The notes: a model not told the origin generated them from the sequence alone. A stretch of DNA of 64,000 nucleotides from Streptomyces sp. SCL15-4 (GCF_033366695.1 NZ_JAOBTQ010000001.1:1488001-1552000), one strand, 5' to 3'; shown: positions 44,627-56,790, numbered from the stretch's first letter. Numbers and translations are program-made.

Positions 44627-45820
44627 GTGACATTTTCCCTGCGCCCCACCTACGCCGACGCACGAACCGCCGAACTGGTGGACCGTCTGCGCGACTACCT
44701 CGACGGCGAACTCGCCGACCACGAGCGCGAGCACGGCATCACCCCGGCCACCCGCCTCACCCGCGCCGACCTCGTACCGGTCTGGCGCCGCAGCCGCGAA
44801 CTCGGCTTCTACGGCATCCACCTGCCCGAGGAATACGGCGGACAGAACCTCAGCTACTCCCAACTCGCCGCGCTGAAAGAGGAAATCGGCGCGAGCGGGC
44901 GCGTCCTCGCGCACAGTGTGCTCGGCGACATGGGCGGTCCACTACGGGCCGGTGACATCCTCCAGCACGCCACCGCACACCAGCTGGACACGTACCTGCT
45001 CCCGCTCATCCGGGGCGAGCGGGCCTGCTGCTTCTCCCTCACCGAGACCGACGCCGGCTCCGACGTCCGCTCCATGCGCACCGTCGCCGTACGCGACGGC
45101 GACGGCTACCGGCTGACCGGACACAAGGTCTTCTCCTCCGCCGGCCCCTTCGCCGACTTCGCGATCGTGGTGACCCGCATGGCCGGCACCGGCGAGAAAG
45201 AGGGCGAGAAACCGAGGTTCTCCGCCTTCCTCGTGGACCTGGAAAGCCCCGGCTGCCGGGTCGAGGACGGGGCGACACCGATGTCCGGCGAGCACATCGA
45301 GAGCGACATCGTCCTGGAGGACTGCCACGTTCCCGCCGCCAACCTCCTGGGCGAGGAGGGCAACGGCATGCGCATCGCACTCGGCAGGGTCACCACCAAC
45401 CGCCTGCTGCACTGCCCGACCGTGCTCGGCGCCACCCGCCGCGCCCTGCAGCTGACCCTGGACCGCACCCGCACCCGCCAGGTCTCCGGCAAGCCCCTGC
45501 TCATGCTCCAGGCCATCCAGCACAAGGTCGCCGACATGGCCACCGACTTCTACGCCGCCCGCTCCATGACGTACGCCGCGCTGGCGGCGCTGGACGAGGG
45601 GCGTGAGGTGCCCGCGGAGGCGTTCATGTGCAAGCTGTTCGTCGCCGAGTCCGCCTTCCGCATCCTCGACGAGGCCGTACAGATCCACGGCAAGGACGGC
45701 CTGACCCAGGGCAACGAGATCGAGTACCTCTTCCGCAAGATCCGCATGTTCCGGGTGCTCACCGGCACGTCCGAGATCCAGCGCAACGGCATCGCCAAGC
45801 TCCTGGCCTTCCAGCACTGA
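44627..45820 (+). CDS. acyl-CoA dehydrogenase
   Basis: 397 residues from GTG 44627, 22 bp after the synthetase, with GAAGGA upstream. FAD-binding and acyl-CoA dehydrogenase features: the N-terminal helical domain with GIHLPEEYGGQNLSY, the middle beta-domain CFSLTETDAGSDVRSMRT (TE-P/D-x-GSD motif), KVFSSAGPFADFAIV, and the C-terminal QIHGKDGLTQGNEIEYLFRK and RVLTGTSEIQRNGIAK. It inserts a trans-2 double bond into an acyl-CoA with FAD; substrate chain length is unknown. Together with the synthetase it performs the first two steps of a beta-oxidation-like path. Confidence 0.92.
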   Translation: MTFSLRPTYADARTAELVDRLRDYLDGELADHEREHGITPATRLTRADLVPVWRRSRELGFYGIHLPEEYGGQNLSYSQLAALKEEIGASGRVLAHSVLGDMGGPLRAGDILQHATAHQLDTYLLPLIRGERACCFSLTETDAGSDVRSMRTVAVRDGDGYRLTGHKVFSSAGPFADFAIVVTRMAGTGEKEGEKPRFSAFLVDLESPGCRVEDGATPMSGEHIESDIVLEDCHVPAANLLGEEGNGMRIALGRVTTNRLLHCPTVLGATRRALQLTLDRTRTRQVSGKPLLMLQAIQHKVADMATDFYAARSMTYAALAALDEGREVPAEAFMCKLFVAESAFRILDEAVQIHGKDGLTQGNEIEYLFRKIRMFRVLTGTSEIQRNGIAKLLAFQH

Positions 45821-45849
45821 CCTCAGCCGGCCGTGCCATCCGGCCCGAG

Positions 45850-46420
45850 CAGGCGGCGTCGACCGGCCACCGGGTCTGGCGGCGCCAGTTGCCGTCGTCG
45901 AGGTGGCGGCCGGGCCGGCCCTTGGTGATGGTGGTGAAGACCAGCGCGTCACGGTCGAGCCGGTGGATGTGGCGTTCGAGCGCCTCCAGGACGTGAGGCG
46001 GGAGCGGGACCTCGCGGCGGCTCTTGGAGCTCTTGGGGTACTCCTTGATGCCGCTCTCGGTGTTGACCTCCACCACGAACAGGCGCGAGCGGCGCCGGTC
46101 GATGCGGTGGCAGTGCAGACCGGAGAGTTCGCCCCAGCGCAGCCCGGTGTAGAAGCCGAGCAGGCACATCGTCTTGCACGCGGTGGGGAGTTCGTCCAGA
46201 ATGCTCTGCGCCTGGTCGAGCGTGAACCACTGCGACGGCTTGACGGCGATCGGGGGCAGGTCGATGCTGCGGCACAAACTCACCGCGATGACGTCGTCGT
46301 CGACGGCCGCCCGCATGATGGAGGACGTCAGGTTGTAGGCCCTCTCGATACCCCAGGCACGGGCCCGGGCCTTGAGCGGGAAGCTCTCGCTGAACCGGTC
46401 TCCGCTCCGTTGCGTACGGT
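45850..46420 (-). pseudogene. truncated tyrosine (phage/ICE-type) integrase
   Basis: The reading frame contains the core of an actinobacterial integrase: RAWGIERAYNLTSSIMRAAV, WFTLDQAQSILDELPT, LLGFYTGLRWGELSGLHCHRI (first catalytic Arg), KEYPKSSKSRREVPLPPHV (hairpin Lys), ALVFTTITKGRPGR. It then stops making sense after DDGNWRRQTRWPVD. The second catalytic block (H-x-x-R), the later His/Trp and the tyrosine nucleophile are missing, as is the N-terminal SAM-like core-binding domain. It is therefore dead. It marks a former integrative element or prophage, which fits the debris on its right. Confidence 0.75.
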
Positions 46421-46986
46421 CGGCTGCCACTTGCCTGACGTCAACTTGCGCAGGTACGCGGTACCACTCCTTTGTTCGGGGATGAGGGACAGGCTGACAG
46501 CACGAGGTCAGCGGTGGTTGCGCGGGGAAACGACCGACCTGCTGGCGATGAACTCCTCCAGATACCGGGAGGATCTGGGTTCCGGCGTCCCAGGGATAGA
46601 CGACGTCCTGCTCCACTGGGCCGGTACCCTTCCGGCCCGGGGTCCGGAGCCGGGCTGGCCGGGCCTGGCCGAGCAGTTGCAGGGCACGCTGAAGGCCCCG
46701 TCGGCCGGGATCGCGCCTGGACAGCGGCCAGGCTGGCTCGGGGGGCTGTGGGCCGGTAAAGGTGGTGACTGGGCGAGCGGCTCGATGTCCCCGGCAGCCC
46801 GCCGCACCTACGAAACCAGGAGATCGCCTGATCAACCACCGTTTCGACGGCCCCGCCCTGAAACCGGAGCACCGTGCCGAGGGACCGGCCCGGGAACTGC
46901 GCCCTGCCGCGCGAGCCGAACCGGTAGGGCACGTCTCCGCCCGCGGGAACTCTCGGTCCTGGTCGCCGGGGCGGAGCGGCCGACCG
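46421..46986. other. 566 bp beside the integrase remnant, no recognisable gene
   Basis: A plus-strand frame from ATG 46482 to 47024 begins MRDRLTARGQRWLRGETTDLL and looks protein-like for about 110 residues (GIDDVLLHWAGTLPARG, WLGGLWAGKGGDW), then turns Arg/Pro-rich and runs into the 3' end of the serine hydrolase. I do not recognise it; it may be a small gene of the lost element or a decayed host gene. Confidence 0.3.
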
Positions 46987-48135
46987 TCAGTCGGTGGAGT
47001 CCAGGACTTTGTAGACATGCCTGATGTAGTCATGGGTGCGCTCCGAGCCGAGGATTCCGTCGCCCAGCCGGTTCATCGTGTACGAGAAAGTGACGCGCCG
47101 GTCGAGGTCCATCATGACGATCGAGCCGCCCCGGCCGACCCAGAAGCAGATCCTTCCGGTGGGCATGTGCGGCATCGTCCTCGCATCGGCGAGTGCGAAG
47201 CCGATGCCCCAGCGCACGGGGACGCCCAGGAACAGGTCGACTCCGTCTGCCTGTACGTCGAGGACCTTCTCCGTCGTTTCCTCGGAGAGGAGCCGGAGGC
47301 CGTTCACCCGGCCGCGTCGTGAGATCACGGAGAGGGCGCGGGCCATGCCTCGTGCGTTGCCGTGTCCGTTGACGGCTCCGAGTTCGGCACGGCGCCACTG
47401 CGGAGTGTCGACATGCTCGTCTCTGGCGGGGCTTCCGAGCAAGGTCTTGCTGAAGATACCCTCGGGATCGAGGCCGGCGGGTATTCCGGAGAGCTGCGAC
47501 GGGGCCACCAGCTCGGCGATGCGCGGCCAGTCGGCCTGCCGCGCGCCGATCTGGACGTCGGCCTGCGCCGGTTCGGCGATCTCTGTGTCGACGAACTCGG
47601 TCAGGGTACGGCCGCTGACCCGCCGGACGAGTTCTCCCACGAGCTGTCCCTGAGTCTGCACGTGATAGCCCGAGGCGCTGCCCGGCTCCCACCAGGGCGC
47701 CTGCGCGGCCAGCCGGGCGCTGGCGGTAGGCCAGTCGTACAGATCGTCCATGGTGAACGGCTGCTGCCAGCCGGACAGCCCCGAAGTGTGCGCCAGAACA
47801 TGCCGCACCTCGATGTCCTGCTTGCCCTGGGCGGCGAATTCAGGCCAGTAGTGCGCGACCGGGCGGTAGAGGTCCAGTGCCCCCCTGTCGACGAGGACGA
47901 GGGCCGCCAGACTGCTCAGGGTCTTGGTGGTCGACCAGAGGTTGACCACTGTGTCCCGGTGCCACGGGACGGTTCGCGCTTCGTCGGCATGCCCGCCCCA
48001 CAGGTCGACTTCCATGATTCCGTCGACATCCACGGCGATCGACGCCCCCAGCTCTTCGCCCGACTCCAGGTGCGCTGCCAGCGCCGCTCGGACCGGTTCG
48101 AACCGGTCGGTGCTCGTTCCTTCGACATGGACCAT
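46987..48135 (-). CDS. serine hydrolase, beta-lactamase/EstB-like
   Basis: 382 residues, ATG 48135. The catalytic S-x-x-K is VNLWSTTKTLSSL (Ser-Thr-Thr-Lys), the second-motif tyrosine is in SGYHVQTQGQLVGELV, and VGRGGSIVMMDLDRRVTFSY supplies the C-terminal strand. Conserved spacers include VRHVLAHTSGLSGW and WEPGSASGYH. This is the EstB/class C serine hydrolase group (esterases or peptidases, rarely beta-lactamases). No signal peptide, so cytoplasmic. Only distantly similar to the serine hydrolase at 39428. The AfsR-like gene lies divergently across a 484-bp gap. Confidence 0.88.
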   Translation of the reverse strand: MVHVEGTSTDRFEPVRAALAAHLESGEELGASIAVDVDGIMEVDLWGGHADEARTVPWHRDTVVNLWSTTKTLSSLAALVLVDRGALDLYRPVAHYWPEFAAQGKQDIEVRHVLAHTSGLSGWQQPFTMDDLYDWPTASARLAAQAPWWEPGSASGYHVQTQGQLVGELVRRVSGRTLTEFVDTEIAEPAQADVQIGARQADWPRIAELVAPSQLSGIPAGLDPEGIFSKTLLGSPARDEHVDTPQWRRAELGAVNGHGNARGMARALSVISRRGRVNGLRLLSEETTEKVLDVQADGVDLFLGVPVRWGIGFALADARTMPHMPTGRICFWVGRGGSIVMMDLDRRVTFSYTMNRLGDGILGSERTHDYIRHVYKVLDSTD

Positions 48136-48619
48136 GTCTTCTCTCCACTCCTGACGACGACCGTTCGCTCACTCAACGGAGCGGACGTCGCGCTGGTTCA
48201 CGAGTCGTCGCAGGTGAGGGGCGTCTGCCCAGAAGCGCCTCTGTCAGGACGTGCGTGCGGTGGTCCGTGACAGGTCCATCTTGGTCAAGCGCTCGAAGCA
48301 CCACCGCGTAGAGGCGCATCGTGTGCGGCACTCCACGGACCGGGTCCCGCCTGGACGGGGAAGCCGTCCAGCGCACGGCCGCCTCCGAAGTCATCACGCC
48401 GATCGGCGTCCTGCTAGTGTCCTGTCGGGATGCGGGAGGCGGACGATGGGGTTCTCGCCGCTCCGATCACCTGCGCCCGCCCCATCTGGGCGGTCAGGTC
48501 ACCACGACGAGGATCGCGCGGACCCGGTTCTCGTCACAGCGGGAGCGGGTTGCCCACACGTCCGCTGATCATGATCATGTATGTGCTTCCGATGGTGACG
48601 CCGTCGAGCGGGATTCTGG
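48136..48619. other. 484-bp divergent spacer between serine hydrolase and AfsR-like gene
   Basis: No gene seen on either strand. The AT-rich patch GATCATGATCATGTATG near 48566-48582 (tandem GATCAT) is 38 bp before the AfsR-like start and probably belongs to its promoter. Confidence 0.4.
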
Positions 48620-51600
48620 ATGAGTACGGTGACAGACGTGGGACAGGATCTCGACTTCGGACTGCTGGGTCCGCTGGTGATACGGCGGGCGGGGGCGGTA
48701 CTCGATCCGGGCCGGCGCCGACAGCGGCTGCTGCTGATCCGCCTGCTGCTCGCCGACGGCCGGGCGGTCACTCCGCAGACGCTGTGCGAGGAACTGTGGC
48801 CGCAACAGCCGGGACGGACACCGGGCGGAGCGATGGGCTCCCTGCACGCCCATGTCAGCAAGGTACGCGCGGTCCTGGAACCCCGGCACCTGCGCCGGAA
48901 GGGCGCCTTCGAGGTTCTGGTCACCGAGCCCCTGGGCTATGCCCTGCGGGTGCCGCCCGAGAGCCGTGACACCGTGCGCTTCGAGCGGGCCCTTGCCCGG
49001 GCGCACCGGTTCATGGACCAGGGCCGGCCCGAACGCGTCGAGGAAGAGGCGCGAACAGCGCTGGAGATGTGGCGCGGCCCCGCGTTCGCCGACGCCGCGC
49101 ACCACCTTTTCGCCGTCAACGAGGCGGCCCGCCTGGAAGAACTGCGCCAGACCACCCGTGAGATCCGCGCCGGTGCCCTGCTCCTGCAAGGACGGATCGT
49201 CGAGGCCCTGGACGCGGCGCAGGAGATGACCGCGGAGCATCCTCTGCGGGAAACCGGCTGGGTCCTGCTGCTGCGCGCCTTGTACCTGGCCGGCCGGCAC
49301 GCCGAGGCGCTTGAGCGCTATACCGGCCTGCGCCGGCACCTCGCCGAGGAACTCGGCCTCGAACCCGGCCCGACCCTGCGCGCGCTGCACCACGGCATCC
49401 TCCACCACGATCTGCCACCGCTCCGCCCGGCCGATGAGCTGAACAGGTTCGGCGCGGCGTCCGTATCCGGCGGGAGTACCGGCCACGGGCACGATCCGCT
49501 CGGGCCGAGCACGTCCGGAACGCCGGAGGCGGACGAGGCGGACGCGTCCGTGGGTCCGGCCGAGGACGAACCGTCCGACGCCGCCGAACGTTCCGAAGCG
49601 AGTCGCGACCCGGCCTCGGATGTCGAGGGAACCACGCCGCCGCCCCGGACGCGTCCGGCACAACTGCCGCGCAGCCTGACGGTTTTCGCGGGACGAGAGG
49701 CCGAGGGAGCGTGGCTGTCGGCCGTGAGCGATGTGCCGGCCCGGTCCGCGACGACCGCTGCCTCTGCCGTCGTCATCAGTGGGGCTCCCGGGGTCGGCAA
49801 GACCACCTTCGCCGTCCACCACGCCCACCGCATAGCCTCCTCTTTCCCCGACGGACAGCTTTTCGTCGACCTGTGCGGTTTCCATCCCCACGCACCCGCC
49901 GTCGAACCCGGCAACGCCCTGCACGGCTTCCTGACGGCCTTCGGCGTTCCCGCCCAGCGCATCCCGGAGGACACCCCGGGCCGCAGCACGCTCTTCCGCA
50001 GCCTCCTCGCCGACCGGCAGGTCCTCCTCGTCCTGGACAACGCCCGCGACGAGCGACAAGTACGCCCTCTGCTCCCCGGGGGAACGGGCTGCCTCACACT
50101 GATCACCAGCCGCAACCAGCTTCCCGGACTGATCACCACCGACGGCGCCCGGGCCCTCACCCTCCCTCTGCCCTCACAGGCGGAAGCCCACCAAGCCCTC
50201 GAGCGACGCCTGGGCACCGAACGACTGGCCGCCGAGCCCGCCGCCACGGCCGACATCATCCGCCTGTGCGGACGGCTTCCGCTGGCCATGGCGGTGGTCG
50301 CCGCCCGCGCCGAACTGGATCCGTCCTTCCCCCTTCACGCCATCGTCGACGACCTGCGGGACACCGAGGGCCTGGACGCCTTCACCGGCTTCGACTCCAC
50401 CACCGACGTACGCGCCGTCTTCTCCTGGTCCTACCGGTCCCTGGACGAGCCCACCGCCCGGCTCCTGCGCCTCCTGGCCCTGCATCCCGGCCCCCACATC
50501 ACCGCCCCCGCCGCCGCGAGCCTCGCCGGCCTCCCCCTCGCCCGAACCCGCCGCGCCCTCGCCGGCCTGGTCGGCTCCTGCCTCGTGGAACAACCGCTGC
50601 CCGGCCGCTACAGCCTGCACGACCTGCTGCGCGGCTACGCCACCGAACTCGTCCACGCCCACGACACCGTCCAGGAACGCCACCACGCCACCCTCCGGAT
50701 CCTGGACCACTACATGTTCACGGCCCACGAGGCGAACCAGCTCCTCAAGCAGGACACATCGCCCGACCTCGACCTCGGTGCACCCGGCCCGGGCGTCACC
50801 GCGGAGAGCCTCGGCACCGTCGGGCAGGCCACCCGATGGCTGACCGCCGAACACCGGGTGCTGACCGGCCTGCTCCACACCGCCGTCGCTCAGCGGCTGG
50901 ACCACCACACCACCGGGCTGGCCTGGTCCCTCATGGACCATCTCAACCGCCAGGAATTCTGGCCGGAAGCCATCACCGCGCTGACCCCCGCCCTCGAAGT
51001 GGCCCGGCGCCGGAACAACCGCCTGGAAGAAGGCCGTTGCCTGCGCCACCTCGGCCACATACACGGCTATCTCGGCCACCAGGAGCAAGCCCTTCACCAC
51101 CTGCGACGCGCCACCACGATCTTCGAAGAGCTCGACGCAACCGGTGAACAGGCCCGAGCCCACTACGTCACGGCGTGTGCGCTGTTCCTGTTCGGCCGGA
51201 TCCAGGAGGCCGTGACGTGTTCCGAAAGGGGACTGGAGCTGTCCCGTGAGACAGGTGAGGAGTTGTGGCTGGCCGAGTGCCTCACCGAACTCGCCTGGTT
51301 CCACTCCAACCTCGGGCACCTCGAGAAGAGCCTCCTGTACAGCGAGGAGGGCATCGCCTTGTTCCAGCGCCTGGGCGCGCCGTGGCAGCTGGCCCAGGCC
51401 TGGGACATCCTGGGTTACACCCTCCGCATGCTCGGCCGTTACGAGGAATCGGTCGCTACCTATCAGCGGGCGACACAGGCGTTCGAGGAGTTGGGTGACC
51501 ACAGGAACGCCATCGGCTCACTGATGAGGCTGGGCGACACCCGGCTGGCCCTGGGTGACCGGGAAGGCGCGCGGGCGAACTGGGTCCACGCCCTCGGAAG

Positions 51601-51760
51601 CGCCGACGAACGCGCCATGTCCCACAGCGCCCAGCAGGTCCGTGACCGGCTCACCGCTCTGGACATGGACGCGGACCCCATACCCACCGTGCCGCAGCGA
51701 GCGGCCGCCAGTCACAGCCATAAGCTCCCGGCCCCGAGAAGTGGCCATCCTGTGGGCTAG
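48620..51760 (+). CDS. AfsR/SARP-type multidomain regulator (OmpR-like wHTH, BTAD, NB-ARC, TPR)
   Basis: 1046 residues, ATG 48620. Domain order: winged helix about 15-105 (LDFGLLGPLVIRRAG, LLIRLLLADGRAVTPQTLCEELW), bacterial transcriptional activation domain about 112-255 (RFERALARAHRFMDQG, ELGLEPGPTLRALHH), an acidic linker, NB-ARC ATPase from about 355 with Walker A GAPGVGKTT near 392, Walker B VLLVLDNARD, sensor LITSRNQ and GLPLA-type RLPLAMAVV, then TPR helices about 770-1000 (HLGHIHGYLGHQEQALHHLRRA, YSEEGIALFQRLG). Such proteins switch on secondary-metabolite genes at direct repeats after nucleotide-dependent activation. No biosynthetic cluster adjoins, so it may act at a distance. Confidence 0.92.
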   Translation: MSTVTDVGQDLDFGLLGPLVIRRAGAVLDPGRRRQRLLLIRLLLADGRAVTPQTLCEELWPQQPGRTPGGAMGSLHAHVSKVRAVLEPRHLRRKGAFEVLVTEPLGYALRVPPESRDTVRFERALARAHRFMDQGRPERVEEEARTALEMWRGPAFADAAHHLFAVNEAARLEELRQTTREIRAGALLLQGRIVEALDAAQEMTAEHPLRETGWVLLLRALYLAGRHAEALERYTGLRRHLAEELGLEPGPTLRALHHGILHHDLPPLRPADELNRFGAASVSGGSTGHGHDPLGPSTSGTPEADEADASVGPAEDEPSDAAERSEASRDPASDVEGTTPPPRTRPAQLPRSLTVFAGREAEGAWLSAVSDVPARSATTAASAVVISGAPGVGKTTFAVHHAHRIASSFPDGQLFVDLCGFHPHAPAVEPGNALHGFLTAFGVPAQRIPEDTPGRSTLFRSLLADRQVLLVLDNARDERQVRPLLPGGTGCLTLITSRNQLPGLITTDGARALTLPLPSQAEAHQALERRLGTERLAAEPAATADIIRLCGRLPLAMAVVAARAELDPSFPLHAIVDDLRDTEGLDAFTGFDSTTDVRAVFSWSYRSLDEPTARLLRLLALHPGPHITAPAAASLAGLPLARTRRALAGLVGSCLVEQPLPGRYSLHDLLRGYATELVHAHDTVQERHHATLRILDHYMFTAHEANQLLKQDTSPDLDLGAPGPGVTAESLGTVGQATRWLTAEHRVLTGLLHTAVAQRLDHHTTGLAWSLMDHLNRQEFWPEAITALTPALEVARRRNNRLEEGRCLRHLGHIHGYLGHQEQALHHLRRATTIFEELDATGEQARAHYVTACALFLFGRIQEAVTCSERGLELSRETGEELWLAECLTELAWFHSNLGHLEKSLLYSEEGIALFQRLGAPWQLAQAWDILGYTLRMLGRYEESVATYQRATQAFEELGDHRNAIGSLMRLGDTRLALGDREGARANWVHALGSADERAMSHSAQQVRDRLTALDMDADPIPTVPQRAAASHSHKLPAPRSGHPVG

Positions 51761-51999
51761 GACTCCGACAAGGGTGGTTCAGCAAAGGGCCGCCCTTTCC
51801 TCCTCCCGAACGGTTGCGCTGCCGCGAGGGAGCGTCCGGGGAGCACGGTCGTCGCCGCCGGCGCGGTGTCCACCGCGGTGCGTCCTTCTTCTCCGGCTGC
51901 GTCGGGCGTACGGAGACGGCGCCCCGCCACCGTCGAACGGTGACGGGACGCGTGCGGGTCGCCGTCCGGCCCGTGAGAGGTGCCGGCCCTCCGGCCGCC

Positions 52000-53927
<1,928 letters not shown>

Positions 53928-54833
53928 CTTCGATGTCCTTCTGTGTGAGGGCTGTCGCCCTGAGGGGGGCGGGGCCGGCAAGGCGAACCGGCTCCGACGA
54001 GAAACACAGCACCACGTCAAATTGCACCCAACTGATTTGCGCGTAACTGAAAGTGGTGAGGGCCCAGTCCTGATTGATCGGATGGTGACGGCTCCGGGGC
54101 CTGAGCGGCCCTGCCGGCTGCCGCCACAACAGCCGACAGGGCTGACATCCGGTCAGGGCTTTCATGCGCCCGGACGTCACTGCTTCCTACGAACAATCCC
54201 GCACTGCGGTTCACCGGGACGGTGGTGACCTCGGCGTCCGTTCCGGCCTGAGCGGACATGAGGGGGAACTCCGCAGAGCGAGGAGTGTCCGTGCCCGGGC
54301 ATGCGAGGACCTCCGGCCGTAGCCCTGCCGCACGTCGCGACGGCGACCGGAAAGTGGGCCGGCCGGCCCTCGGCCCGTCAGCCCCATGCCGGCATCGCCT
54401 GTCGCCGGCCTGCCGCGACAGCCATTCCGCGGGTACAGGTTCGGCGCCCATGTCCCGATCTCCGCGGCCGGAGCGTCCCGGCGGTCCACGCCGGGTAACT
54501 GCCCATAGAGCGCATGGACTTCGTGCCCGTCTGCCGGGCAAGGCCGTTCCTGCGGCGTAGGAGTCACCGAGGGCAGCGGTCGTGGCGGCAGGCACCGGGT
54601 CCAGGTCTGACGCACTCCCTTCCGCGCCTACGCTTTTCTGCGCCTCGCCGGTGCCGCAGAGCACATCCTTGACGGACACGACGACGTGCCGAGAGCCGGC
54701 GGCATGGACCGGCAAGCGGCGCGACAAGGAGACGACAAGGTTCCGCAAAGGGGTCCCGCCGAGTGTTGAGCCACTCCCCCGCGCGAGCGGGAGAGCACGC
54801 CACGGAACACTCGAGCAGAATCGGGCACCACCC
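53928..54833. other. 906-bp gap with a possible SGNH-hydrolase fragment on the minus strand
   Basis: On the minus strand near 54530-54600 the residues PAATTAALGDSYAAGTALPG match the GDSL block I of SGNH esterases (G-D-S-Y-A-x-G), but no following blocks are found, so at most a remnant. The strip 53990-54060 (CACCACGTCAAATTGCACCC, TGATTTGCGCGTAACTG) is AT-rich and promoter-like for the hydrolase. No other gene. Confidence 0.3.
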
Positions 54834-55415
54834 ATGAACGGGACCATGAAGGCGGGGACGGCCACCCTCGCTCCGACTCGGGCACACGCCCGGCACGTCG
54901 CTTCGGACACCGACTACGACGCCTTCGTACGAGACATCTACGAGCAGTACGGTCCTCTGCTCGTCCGGTACGCCGCGCGGCTGCTGGACGGTGACTGGCA
55001 CAGAGCGGAGGACATCCTCCAGGAGACCACGGCGCGCGCCTGGAAACACGCACGGTTCTTGAGCACCCGCAGCGAACACATCCGGCCGTGGCTGTTCACC
55101 GTGGTCAGGAACCTGGTCATCGACCATCACCGGGCCCGGCAGGTCCGGCCACTGGACCTGATGGCGGTCGAGGACCTGAACACCTCCTGGGACGCCACGG
55201 AGTCCACGATCACCTCTCATGCGGTGCGGGAGGCGCTGCGGGAGCTGAAGGAGCAGCACCGGACCGTGATCCGTCTCATGTACTCCCTGGAGTGCAGCGT
55301 GGCCCAGGCGGCCGAGCACCTCCGCATCCCGCCCGGCACGGTCAAGAGCCGCGCCTTCTACGCCGTGCGGGCCCTGCGCGAGGCATTGGAGAGGCAAGAC
55401 GTGCTCGGCATGTAG
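54834..55415 (+). CDS. ECF-type RNA polymerase sigma factor
   Basis: 193 residues from ATG 54834 (weak ribosome site; ATG 54846 is 4 codons later). Region 2 about 28-95: DAFVRDIYEQYGPLLVRYAARLL, DWHRAEDILQETTARAWKH (2.3-2.4), RPWLFTVVRNLVIDHHRAR. Region 4 about 125-185: LRELKEQHRTVIRLMYSLECSVAQAAEHLRIPPGTVKSRAFYAVRALREAL, seen as consecutive helices. Region 3 is absent, defining the ECF class. It is closest by eye to the small Streptomyces sigma factors with a C-terminal LGM end. No anti-sigma gene is adjacent, so control is unclear. Confidence 0.93.
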   Translation: MNGTMKAGTATLAPTRAHARHVASDTDYDAFVRDIYEQYGPLLVRYAARLLDGDWHRAEDILQETTARAWKHARFLSTRSEHIRPWLFTVVRNLVIDHHRARQVRPLDLMAVEDLNTSWDATESTITSHAVREALRELKEQHRTVIRLMYSLECSVAQAAEHLRIPPGTVKSRAFYAVRALREALERQDVLGM

Positions 55416-56242
55416 TCGCGGCACGGAGGGGTGATGCCGGCTTGCTCCCGGCCCTTTCGTGTATCCGTCCGCTCGCGTTCGAGGGCGCTGGCTGCCGCAG
55501 CCCCGGCGGTCGCTCGGGTCGGGACGGCCCGTCCGTCGGGAACCATGTCTCGTCCACCGCACACGGCTGTCGTCGCGCCACTGCCGTACCCGGCAGGCCG
55601 GCATGTCGGATACGGATCGTAACCAACGGGTCGCCGTTTCAGATGATGCCGAACGCGGTCGGAGGAACCCGGAGAGTGCGCACGTCCGACAAGGGTGCTT
55701 GAACGCGTCGGGCACTCCCGCCCGGGTCCACCTACCCGGCACCGGCGGTCATCTCGCCCGACAGCACGCGTCCAACCTTGTCAGGCCATCTGCCTCGCCT
55801 CCTGTGGCTGCCACTGTTGCGGCGCCGATGCGGCGGGCGCCCCCGTTGCCATGATCTGCTCGTACCATAGCGCCTACTAGGAACGTGCCCAACGGACCAG
55901 GTACAACTGGGGAGTTACGTGGCCAAGGACGTGATGGTCGCGCACTCACGGCCCACGACTCACGACGCGTCCGGGGGTGCGGCTGGGGACGCGGCTGAGG
56001 ATGACTCGTCAGGTGCGGGGCGGCCGGCCTCGGCGATAAGTGCGGCGGGCAGTCGCGTTCAGGGCTGCGGCCGACCGGCGCGCGGCCGAAGAAGAAGAGG
56101 GGCCGTGACGGAGACGTGCAGCCGCGCACGAGCCGACGAGCCGAACCGGGCCATCAGGTGCGCGCTGCGGTGATCACCGGCGGACGGCTCCGGACTGACC
56201 GACCGCGAGCGATACGTCCTCTCCGCCCTGTAGCACACCGCG
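55416..56242. other. 827-bp gap with an 84-codon frame and a short HTH-like scrap
   Basis: A frame from GTG 55919 to about 56173 has GGGGAG upstream and begins MAKDVMVAHSRPTTHDASGG, but it becomes Arg-rich and unlike a protein. Just after it, GLTDRERYVLSAL then a stop (56185-56231) resembles the first line of a LuxR helix-turn-helix. The region 55840-55915 is AT-rich (TACCATAGCGCCTACTAGG), a plausible promoter. Possibly a decayed regulator. Confidence 0.3.
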
Positions 56243-56599
56243 TCAGCTCGACGCCGGAGACGCCTTGTCATCGGCCTTGAAATCATAGTGGATCTGGTCT
56301 CCGCTGACAGAGGTTACCTTGACCGTCACGCCCAGGGTGCTGCCGTCGTCCGCCGTGAGCGTGCAGCGCGAGGTGGTACCCACCTTGCCGACGAGGTCCT
56401 TGGGGCAGGAGACGTGCGGTTTCGGCTGCCCCGTGGCGTCGGCGAGCTTCTGGGACAGGGTGCTGGAGAGCTTCTCCGCGGACAGCTTCGGCGGCGTGGA
56501 CTTCTTGACCTCGACGGAAGTCGAGCAACCCAGGAGCAGCGCGCCGGCCGCGACGGCCGTGAGAATCGAAATGCCTGCGGTCTTCCGGGCTGTGGACAT
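56243..56599 (-). CDS. lipoprotein with DUF4333-like domain
   Basis: 118 residues, ATG 56599. N-terminal lipoprotein signal: ISILTAVAAGALLLGC with the lipid-modified Cys at about residue 25. The mature part is small and hydrophilic: SAEKLSSTLSQKLADATGQ, then VSCPKDLVGKVGTTSRCTL, where the Cys pair about 15 residues apart is the DUF4333 signature and likely forms a disulfide, then GVTVKVTSVSGDQIHYDFK. Common in actinobacteria as a surface lipoprotein of unknown role. Standalone. Confidence 0.85.
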   Translation of the reverse strand: MSTARKTAGISILTAVAAGALLLGCSTSVEVKKSTPPKLSAEKLSSTLSQKLADATGQPKPHVSCPKDLVGKVGTTSRCTLTADDGSTLGVTVKVTSVSGDQIHYDFKADDKASPASS

Positions 56600-56790
56600 C
56601 GTGCGCTCCGGTCGGCTGGTCAGGGCATGAAGACCCGGAGAGCATATACGGCTGGAGCCTGTGGACATTCCTATGGGGACGGCCTACGGCCGTCGCGCAA
56701 TCGTCCCCGTACACATGATCGCCAAGGACTCCACTGGTCATCTGCTGACGCGCAAGCAGGGCGTGCATACCCTGCCCGTCGGCCTAACGG

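Noticed and set aside
54528..54600. SGNH hydrolase gene on the minus strand
   Set aside because: Only block I (GDSYAAG) is visible; the other blocks and catalytic Asp-His are absent, so it is at most a scrap and could be chance.
55919..56173. 84-codon gene with GGGGAG ribosome site
   Set aside because: The encoded sequence soon becomes Arg/Gly-rich without any motif; kept only as a gap note.
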